Origin: Deltaproteobacteria bacterium
GTDB taxonomy: Bacteria > Desulfobacterota > Desulfobacteria > Desulfobacterales > Desulfatirhabdiaceae
Assembly: GCA_026388755.1 (NCBI GenBank)
Contig: JAPLJE010000478.1
Coordinates: 1-5,014 of the forward strand
Length of the DNA stretch: 5,014 bases
Direction of reading: 5' to 3'
Shown: positions 1 through 4,384 of the stretch, piece after piece
Numbering within the stretch: the first letter of the stretch is position 1
Layout: each line of letters starts with the position of its first letter
Program-made: the position numbers and the translations under genes
The notes under the pieces: model-generated
Database searches by the model: none
The model's input: the letters and a program-made list of their open reading frames with translations, nothing else
Told to the model about the DNA's origin: nothing

Positions 1-1
1 C

Positions 2-481
2 ACCTTTCGCATGGCCTATTCCCTGTTCGACAAAATCGCCTTCTTCCTGAAAAGATACTTCCGCATGCAGGTATCGGAACAGCGGGTGAATTTCCGAACC
101 CTGTGGTACCTGGAGGGCAGAAAGGCAAACGGCTTGCAGCCGAAACTGCTTCAGTCCGCGAACTGGCCGCTACGCGGGTTGTTCTGGCTGAGCAAGGATT
201 TATATGAGCGTGATTCCGATTTCAAGAATGGGTTGGAAGCGAATGCCCGGCAGCTTTATGCACTTCGCAATCATCTCGAGCACAACTACCTGCTGATTCA
301 AGACGATGCGCTCTATGCCTCAACCGGCAAACCCGGCCTGAGGGGTATGGATGACGGATCCGTTTATGTTATCGGGCGGTCGGATTTTGCCAATCGAACG
401 CTTCGAATCTTGAAAATGGTCAGAGCCGCCTTGATTTACCTGTCACTGGCGGTTCACTGGGAATCGTCTCAAATCCCCTGA
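2..481 (+). CDS. LA2681-like HEPN domain protein, C-terminal part (5' end outside window)
   Basis: The reading frame is open from the window edge (codons for T-F-R precede the first ATG at 11) to a TGA at 479-481, so this is probably the C-terminal 159 residues of a longer protein. The ATG at 11 has no room for a visible ribosome binding site and falls inside a conserved-looking stretch (FRMAYSLFDKIAFFLKRYF) that resembles the start of the LA2681-like HEPN domain. Counting from that Met, RNHLEH at residues 86-91 (DNA 266-283) matches the HEPN ribonuclease signature RNxxxH. It lies in a helical segment (QLYALRNHLEHNYLL), as expected for HEPN folds. HEPN proteins are often metal-independent RNases in toxin, abortive-infection and defence systems; in this subfamily the domain is typically C-terminal to helical repeats. 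The RNase activity is inferred from the intact motif. No partner gene is visible downstream. Family recognition is from memory of sequence patterns, so the subfamily name is less certain than the HEPN motif. Confidence 0.72.
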   Translation, partial: TFRMAYSLFDKIAFFLKRYFRMQVSEQRVNFRTLWYLEGRKANGLQPKLLQSANWPLRGLFWLSKDLYERDSDFKNGLEANARQLYALRNHLEHNYLLIQDDALYASTGKPGLRGMDDGSVYVIGRSDFANRTLRILKMVRAALIYLSLAVHWESSQIP

Positions 482-527
482 AAGCATCTTTTCTTCAGCT
501 TATTGCCCCCCGCGGCCGGTTGCCCGC

Positions 528-603
528 CATTGTTTTATTGTTGACTGAGGATGTGTCTTGCAGCATTTCCCCGATTCATGTTATGGAAAACAATAAAACG
601 ATG
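528..603. repeat. 15-bp inverted repeat with 46-nt spacer
   Basis: Positions 528-542 (CATTGTTTTATTGTT) and 589-603 (AACAATAAAACGATG) are inverted copies matching at 14 of 15 positions. The inner 11 bp are perfect, and the one mismatch would be a G·U wobble in plus-strand RNA. The element sits about 47 bp after the HEPN stop and 83 bp before the glutaredoxin start, and is much more AT-rich than its surroundings. It has no following T-run, so it is a poor intrinsic terminator. It could be a small mobile-element remnant, a DNA-binding site pair, or an RNA structure. I see no target-site duplication at its ends. Confidence 0.6.
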
Positions 604-628
604 CCTCAGGATTACAGGAAAAGCCAAC

Positions 629-637
629 TGTAATAAT
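629..637 (+). promoter_or_regulatory. Possible extended -10 promoter element for the Grx-FTR operon
   Basis: TGTAATAAT reads as an extended -10 box: TG, one spacer base, then AATAAT, which matches TATAAT at 5 of 6 positions. No recognisable -35 box lies 16-18 bp upstream. Transcription would begin near 643-645, giving a leader of about 40 nt before the glutaredoxin start at 686. This is a weak candidate from pattern alone. The TTGACT at 541-546 lacks a -10 box at a workable spacing. Confidence 0.27.
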
Positions 638-663
638 CCCCATGTCCTCATGGCGAATGGGGA
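637..663 (+). other. Two mutually exclusive small hairpins in the glutaredoxin leader
   Basis: TCCCCAT (637-643) can pair with ATGGGGA (657-663) as a 7-bp stem. Alternatively CCATG (640-644) can pair with CATGG (649-653) around the 4-nt loop TCCT. The two structures share bases, so only one can form at a time. They end 10 nt before the AAGGA ribosome binding site at 674-678. No T-tract follows, so this is not an intrinsic terminator. A role in mRNA stability or translation is possible but unsupported beyond the pairing. Confidence 0.35.
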
Positions 664-685
664 AATTCAATGAAAGGAAAAACCC

Positions 686-943
686 ATGTCAGTACCTCCG
701 GTAAAGATTTATTCGCTCAGCACCTGCAGCCACTGTAAATCCACCAAAAAAATGCTTTCGGACTGCACCATTCAATATGACTTTGTGGACGTGGATACGT
801 TTCAAGGCGAGGAAAGAGCCGCGATTCTGGAAGATGTCAAAAAATTCAATCCCAAATGTTCATTTCCGACCATTATCATTGGAAATACCGTGATTGTCGG
901 ATTCAAGGAAAAAGAAATCAAGGAGGCGCTGGGTCTGGAATGA
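686..943 (+). CDS. Small glutaredoxin-like protein (CSHC active site)
   Basis: This 85-residue protein has a one-domain glutaredoxin fold pattern. A first beta strand (KIYSLST) leads into the redox motif C14-S-H-C17 at the start of a helix. Then come a second strand (YDFVDVDTF), a helix (ERAAILEDVKKF), the conserved proline P61 in SFPTIIIG (the cis-Pro site), and a final VGFKEKEIKEAL helix. Family members reduce protein disulfides or mixed disulfides in the cytoplasm. The length (about 80-90 aa) and dithiol motif are typical of NrdH/glutaredoxin-like proteins that need not use glutathione. Two further cysteines, C27 and C58, are present; C58 lies three residues before P61. The ATG at 686 is supported by AAGGA at 674-678 with 7-nt spacing. 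Its stop overlaps the FTR start (ATGA, 940-943), indicating translational coupling. This suggests that the FTR reduces this protein, an inference from context. Confidence 0.9.
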   Translation: MSVPPVKIYSLSTCSHCKSTKKMLSDCTIQYDFVDVDTFQGEERAAILEDVKKFNPKCSFPTIIIGNTVIVGFKEKEIKEALGLE

Positions 944-1272
944 ACGCCGAACAACTCTATGAAATGCTCAAAAAGGTTCAGGAGCCGAAAGGGTATTATT
1001 TCAGCGACGATACCGAAAGGGTGGGGGATCTGATGGAGGCTCTTCTTGTCAATAAGGAGCGGTATGGGTACATGGTCTGCCCCTGCCGGCTGTCTTCCGG
1101 AAACAGGGAAAAGGACAGGGACATTATCTGCCCCTGCGTTTACCGCACCGAGGATGTGGCGGAATACGGGAGCTGCTACTGTAATCTTTATGTGTCAAAA
1201 GATTGGATAGAGGGCAAGATCCCCCGCGAATATGTTCCGGAGCGAAGACCCGTGGAGAAGATGTTTTCGTAA
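940..1272 (+). CDS. Ferredoxin:thioredoxin reductase, catalytic (beta) subunit
   Basis: This 110-residue protein has the three double-cysteine motifs of the FTR catalytic subunit: C47-P-C49, C64-P-C66 and C79-Y-C81, preceded by the typical KGYYFSDD and ERYGYMVCPCR segments. In the characterised plant and cyanobacterial enzymes, four of these cysteines hold a [4Fe-4S] cluster and two form the active disulfide. The enzyme passes electrons from ferredoxin to thioredoxin disulfides in the cytoplasm. By alignment the disulfide pair should be C49 and C81, with the cluster on C47, C64, C66 and C79. Motif spacing is CPC-x14-CPC-x12-CYC, against x16 and x8 with CHC in the plant type, so the conserved active-site histidine is tyrosine here. 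The ATG at 940 overlaps the glutaredoxin stop, and AGGAGG at 921-926 lies 13 nt upstream. A longer in-frame start at 856 would overlap the glutaredoxin gene deeply and is not used. No variable (FtrV) subunit is visible. Confidence 0.93.
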   Translation: MNAEQLYEMLKKVQEPKGYYFSDDTERVGDLMEALLVNKERYGYMVCPCRLSSGNREKDRDIICPCVYRTEDVAEYGSCYCNLYVSKDWIEGKIPREYVPERRPVEKMFS

Positions 1273-1306
1273 CTGACCTGGATACAAATCATAACGACCC
1301 TGGTGC

Positions 1307-1322
1307 TCAGATTGAAGTCTGA
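1307..1322. other. Weak hairpin in the convergent gap between FTR gene and znuB
   Basis: TCAGA (1307-1311) pairs with TCTGA (1318-1322). On the plus strand an extra U·G pair closes a UGAA tetraloop. It is the only evident stem in the 66-bp gap between the two convergent stop codons. It is short and lacks a T-run on either strand, so it would be a poor intrinsic terminator. Recorded as the only terminator-like structure seen here. Confidence 0.22.
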
Positions 1323-1338
1323 AGGCCGGCATCCCGAT

Positions 1339-2151
1339 TCAGCCTTTTCCCTTCAGCCATTTTCCGATGCCGAAGAAAACAAAAAAAATCAGGGACGCCA
1401 GGGTGACGATGGTGGCGCCGGAGGCCAGGTCCGCATAATAGGAAATGCACAGGCCGCCGGTGGTTGCGGCAAGTGCCACGGCGATGGCAACCGCGAACAT
1501 GGGGCCGTATCGATCGGTAATCTGGGCAGCCGCAGCACCGGGAATGACCAGAAGGGCGGACACCAGGATGATGCCGACCACTTTCATGCTGATGACCACG
1601 GTCAGGGCCAGGATCGTCAGAAAAAAATGATCCAGGAACATGACCGGAATGCCGCTGACATGGGCCACTTCGCTGTCGAAGGCCACAAACAGCATCTCCT
1701 TGAAGAACAGCCAGATGGATGCCAGAACCAGGCTGCCGAGAATGGCGATGATGACAATATCCTGGTGGGTAATGGCCAGAATGTTTCCAAACAGATACCC
1801 GAAAAGGTCCACATTGTAAGCGTTTGACAATCCGATGAAAATGACCCCCAGAGCCATGGCCAGGGAAAAGAAGATGCCGATGGCGGTGTCGGTGCTGAGC
1901 CGCTGCTGATTGCCGACAATGCCGATAGCATTGGCCACGCAAACGGCAAAAACAATCGCCGAAAATGTGGGGGATACACCGATCAAGGAGCCCAGCGCCA
2001 CGCCGCCAAATGCGGAATGGGCCACTCCCACTCCGATAAAGGAAAACCTGCGAAGCACCACGAAACAGGAAACCACGGCCAGCACGACGCTCAGAAGGAT
2101 TCCGGCTGCCAGCGCATTTTGCATGAAGCCCATATGCAGCCACTCAGTCAT
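1339..2151 (-). CDS. znuB: Zinc ABC transporter, inner-membrane permease ZnuB
   Basis: This 270-residue, strongly hydrophobic protein belongs to the ABC-3 (ZnuB/TroC/MntB) permease family. It has about eight to nine membrane segments by eye, including roughly residues 13-33, 62-82, 88-109, 130-150, 172-200, 216-236 and 245-263. Family landmarks are the VGVAHSAFGGVALG stretch (41-54, matching the 'SHA...G.ALG' region), FGYLFGNILAIT (117-128), and KVVGIILVSALLVIPGAAAAQ (190-210), near the proposed ATPase-coupling region. It forms the channel through which periplasmic zinc enters. The ATG at 2151 overlaps the end of znuC by 8 nt, with GAGG about 10 nt upstream, so translation is probably coupled. 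It is the last gene of the minus-strand unit and converges on the FTR gene. Length is normal for the family, and no defects are seen. Confidence 0.93.
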   Translation of the reverse strand: MTEWLHMGFMQNALAAGILLSVVLAVVSCFVVLRRFSFIGVGVAHSAFGGVALGSLIGVSPTFSAIVFAVCVANAIGIVGNQQRLSTDTAIGIFFSLAMALGVIFIGLSNAYNVDLFGYLFGNILAITHQDIVIIAILGSLVLASIWLFFKEMLFVAFDSEVAHVSGIPVMFLDHFFLTILALTVVISMKVVGIILVSALLVIPGAAAAQITDRYGPMFAVAIAVALAATTGGLCISYYADLASGATIVTLASLIFFVFFGIGKWLKGKG

Positions 2152-2959
2152 CGTCGATATGCCTCATCTTGCAGGATACGCATTGGGCGTCGTGTACCAT
2201 AACCTTGAGATTTTTTCCGAAAACCTTCAGGTGAATATCAGAATCCAGATCCGAATCCGTGTCGCCGTGATAGTGAATCTGGCGGTTCAGGCAGGCCACG
2301 CGATCGGCATGGGACGTGACTACGCCGATATCGTGGGATACCATGATCACGGATATCCTCTCGTGACTGTCTCTTAAACCGGCCAGAAGCTCGTAGAAAT
2401 CCTCCTGGCCGACGCTGTCCACGCCTGTGGAGGGTTCATCCAGAACCAGTAGCCTGGGGCCGGATACCAATGCCCTGGCAATTTGGACCCGCTGCTGCTG
2501 GCCGCCGGACAGGACCCCGAAGGGCTTGTTGGCATGCTCGGCCATTCCGACCTGTTCCAGTTTTTCCATGGCGGCTTGTTTGTGTCTGTTCAGCAGCCGG
2601 GAAATGAGCCCCATTTGCTGGTACAGGCCCATAATAACCACATCCAGCGCGGTTACCGGAAAAGAGCGTTCGGCATGGGATATCTGCGGCAGATACCCGA
2701 CATTCAGCCGGCTCTGCTTGCCGGGTTTCCGGCCAAACAGAAGCACCGATCCCTTTTCAGGTTTAATCAGCCCGAGTATGACTTTCAGGAGCGTGGACTT
2801 GCCGCCGCCATTGGGGCCGACAATTCCCAGAATTTCTCCTTCGTAACATTTCAGGTAAATGGATTTAAGCACCCATTTGCCGTCGAACCGGACCCAGACA
2901 TCCTCAATGTCCACCAGTATGCCGGGTTCGGGATTTGACATCGATTGGCCTGCTTTCAC
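2144..2959 (-). CDS. znuC: Zinc ABC transporter, ATP-binding protein ZnuC
   Basis: This 271-residue cytoplasmic ATPase energises zinc import with ZnuB. All ABC motifs are intact: Walker A GPNGGGKST (48-56), Q-loop Q92 (YLPQ), signature LSGGQQQR (150-157), Walker B LLVLDEP (170-176) with catalytic E175, and switch histidine H209 (VSHD). Beyond the core, residues 229-271 carry metal-ligand-like groups: HYHG, an acidic DTDSDLDSD run (233-241), then H256, C260-x2-C263 and H267. ZnuC proteins often have a His/Cys-bearing C-terminus, but this arrangement looks distinctive. The start is GTG at 2959-2957, overlapping the znuA stop as GTGA. A strong AAGGAGG seven nt upstream favours it over the ATG at 2941, which has only a weak upstream signal and would give 265 residues. 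The substrate is assigned as zinc from ZnuA; manganese is the main alternative. Confidence 0.94.
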   Translation of the reverse strand: MKAGQSMSNPEPGILVDIEDVWVRFDGKWVLKSIYLKCYEGEILGIVGPNGGGKSTLLKVILGLIKPEKGSVLLFGRKPGKQSRLNVGYLPQISHAERSFPVTALDVVIMGLYQQMGLISRLLNRHKQAAMEKLEQVGMAEHANKPFGVLSGGQQQRVQIARALVSGPRLLVLDEPSTGVDSVGQEDFYELLAGLRDSHERISVIMVSHDIGVVTSHADRVACLNRQIHYHGDTDSDLDSDIHLKVFGKNLKVMVHDAQCVSCKMRHIDDD

Positions 2960-3900
2960 TGCATGGCCTCCTTCATGATCTGTAAATTATACGTCATTAA
3001 ACCGATATAGGTATTTCGTCCAACAAGGGTTTCGCCGCCCAGCGGATCCAGGATCAGCACTTTTACGCCGGCTTCCCTGGCGATGACGTCCGCAACCTTG
3101 GGGCTGAACTGGGGTTCTGCAAAAACCGCGCGAATGTGATATGCCTTGATCCTGGAAACAATATCCGCGATTTCCCGTGGCGTTGGATTTCTTCCGGGGG
3201 TTTTCTCGATCACCCCGGCCAGGGTCAGGCCGTATCGGGCGGCAAAATAATCCCAGGACGGATGAAATGAAATGATCTGCCGGGTACTGAACTGACTCAC
3301 AGTCTCTGAAATACCCTTATCCAGCGCATCCAGCTCGCCAAGATAGGATTTGGCCCTGTTTTCATAATCAGAAGCATGATCCGGATTCGCAATCGAAAGC
3401 GCTTCCTGTATCCGGGTTACCATGGTTTTGGCCAGATGAGGATCGAGCCAGACATGGGGATTGCCGGAATCGTGTGAATGAGCGTGTTCGGTATGTGCGG
3501 ACTTGTTTGAAGCATGGGGCGCCTCTTTGACGGATTCGTCACGATGCAGGTCTGCGGACCGGATCAGCGTCATGCCATCTGACAATACGACCGGCTTCAG
3601 TTTCTGGCCTGAAGACTGAACCAGTTGATCCGCCCAGAATTCCAGTCCGGCGCCGATCATTAAAAAAACTTTGGCCGAAGCAAAGGTCTTGACCAGGCTG
3701 GGCTTCATCTCAAACGTGTGAGGGCTGGCGCCTGCGGGCACAACAGTGGTGACCTCGACATCATTTCCCCCAACCTGCCGGGCCATGTCGGCGATCGGAA
3801 AGATGCTGGCAATGACCTGAAGTTTTCCCCCGTAAGAAAGGGAAGGGATGCTCAGAAAGACGCTTAAAAGAATCCAAACAAAAAATCGATTTTTCATCAT
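2956..3900 (-). CDS. znuA: Periplasmic zinc-binding protein ZnuA
   Basis: This 314-residue cluster A-I substrate-binding protein captures Zn2+ for the ZnuBC transporter. It begins with a Sec signal peptide (basic MMKNR, hydrophobic core to about residue 20, probable cleavage near S-Y-G at 22-24). There is no lipobox cysteine, pointing to a soluble periplasmic protein. Predicted metal ligands are H61 (GASPHTFE), H149 (GNPHVWLDPH), H213 (SFHPSWDYFAARYGL) and D285 (ILDPLGG). Histidine rather than glutamate at the third site favours zinc over manganese. A histidine-rich, charged loop at about 118-144 (H119, H129, H136, H139, H141, H143) is the usual flexible loop of ZnuA proteins. Two adjacent ATGs are possible (3900 and 3897); AGGAA at 3911-3907 gives 6 or 9 nt spacing. 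The gene follows trxC by 28 bp with no visible promoter or Zur-like operator, and overlaps znuC by 4 nt. Confidence 0.95.
   Translation of the reverse strand: MMKNRFFVWILLSVFLSIPSLSYGGKLQVIASIFPIADMARQVGGNDVEVTTVVPAGASPHTFEMKPSLVKTFASAKVFLMIGAGLEFWADQLVQSSGQKLKPVVLSDGMTLIRSADLHRDESVKEAPHASNKSAHTEHAHSHDSGNPHVWLDPHLAKTMVTRIQEALSIANPDHASDYENRAKSYLGELDALDKGISETVSQFSTRQIISFHPSWDYFAARYGLTLAGVIEKTPGRNPTPREIADIVSRIKAYHIRAVFAEPQFSPKVADVIAREAGVKVLILDPLGGETLVGRNTYIGLMTYNLQIMKEAMQ
2967..2973 (-). promoter_or_regulatory. Ribosome binding site that fixes the GTG start of znuC
   Basis: On the minus strand AAGGAGG lies within the last codons of znuA, exactly 7 nt before the GTG at 2959-2957. It matches the anti-Shine-Dalgarno consensus almost fully, while the in-frame ATG at 2941 has only a weak GCAGG upstream. 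This decides the longer znuC start and shows translational coupling to znuA. Confidence 0.75.
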
Positions 3901-3928
3901 GTACTATTCCTGTCTTCAGTATTCAGGC

Positions 3929-4384
3929 TTAAATATATTTCCGTATCCGCATCACGATCTCCGGTTTGGGCATGGCGCCCACAAGGGTATCTTTCAACCG
4001 GCCATTATCAAAAAGCAGCAGCGTTGGAATGCTTCGCGTGTCAAACCGGGCGGATGTCTGTGGGTTGGCATCCACATTCAGTTTGCCGATCCGAAACCGT
4101 CCCTTGAACTCAACCGCCAGTTCCGTGATGACCGGCCCGACCATCGTGCAGGCGCTGCACCAGGGTGCCCAGCAATCCACCAGAACAGGGATCGGAGATC
4201 GAAGGACTTTTTCCTCGAAATTGGCATCCGTGATCAGGATGGGCTGCTGAAGGAAAAGATCGCTGGTTTTCAGCGCAGCGCCGCATTTTCCGCATTTTCC
4301 AGGCTGGCCTGCATGATCTGCCGGAATGCGGTTCCGGGTTCTGCATGAAGCGCATCGGAACAGGTAATGGGTGGGGTTCGTCAT
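3929..4384 (-). CDS. trxC: TrxC-type thioredoxin with N-terminal zinc ribbon
   Basis: This 151-residue protein has the thioredoxin-2 (TrxC) architecture. An N-terminal zinc ribbon has C11-x2-C14 and C31-x2-C34; a thioredoxin domain follows from about residue 48. The redox motif is W75-C76-S77-A78-C79, preceded by the buried acid D70 and followed by the cis-proline P120 (SIPTLLLF) and the usual terminal helix. It is a cytoplasmic protein-disulfide reductase, and in E. coli the TrxC ribbon binds zinc and affects redox properties. Odd points: the active site is CSAC instead of the near-universal CGPC, which should shift its redox potential, and C71 replaces the usual aromatic residue after the buried Asp. 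The ATG at 4384 shares one base with the upstream regulator's stop (TGATG), with GGAG 10 nt upstream. Its position between a regulator and zinc-uptake genes suggests co-expression with zinc import. Reduction by the nearby FTR is possible but unproven. Confidence 0.92.
   Translation of the reverse strand: MTNPTHYLFRCASCRTRNRIPADHAGQPGKCGKCGAALKTSDLFLQQPILITDANFEEKVLRSPIPVLVDCWAPWCSACTMVGPVITELAVEFKGRFRIGKLNVDANPQTSARFDTRSIPTLLLFDNGRLKDTLVGAMPKPEIVMRIRKYI

Noticed and set aside
549..562. Sigma-54 (-24/-12) promoter: GG at 549-550 and TTGCA at 558-562
   Set aside because: The GG-to-GC spacing is 9 nt, one short of the strict 10 nt, and the TGGCAC part is absent.
541..569. Sigma-70 promoter from TTGACT at 541-546
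   Set aside because: The bases 16-18 bp downstream (around 563-570) do not resemble TATAAT.
528..609. Simultaneous pseudoknot of the 15-bp stem with CTGAGG/CCTCAG
   Set aside because: The second stem would have to join both ends of a 15-bp helix with linkers of 2 and 0 nt, which is sterically unlikely; the pairings can only be alternatives.
578..673. Short plus-strand frame of 31 codons in the HEPN-glutaredoxin gap
   Set aside because: No ribosome binding site precedes the ATG and the predicted peptide has no recognisable character. A 10-codon frame at 601-633 is likewise too short to support.
1303..1827. 174-codon plus-strand open frame opposite znuB
   Set aside because: It is antisense to znuB, its translation is a low-complexity G/H/D/Q-rich string, and the opposite frame gives a clear full-length permease.
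1307..2143. 278-codon minus-strand open frame in another register over znuB
   Set aside because: Its translation is rich in R, G, C and H with no family pattern, while the frame 1339-2151 has all ZnuB landmarks.
2483..2938. Plus-strand open frames opposite znuC
   Set aside because: They mirror the ABC ATPase coding sequence on the other strand; no ribosome binding site or family resemblance is seen.
2939..2941. ATG at 2941-2939 as the znuC start
   Set aside because: The GTG at 2959 has a near-perfect AAGGAGG at 7 nt and the typical overlap with znuA; the ATG has only a weak upstream signal.
3848..4348. 166-codon plus-strand open frame over trxC and the start of znuA
   Set aside because: It lies opposite two well-supported genes and shows no recognisable domain.
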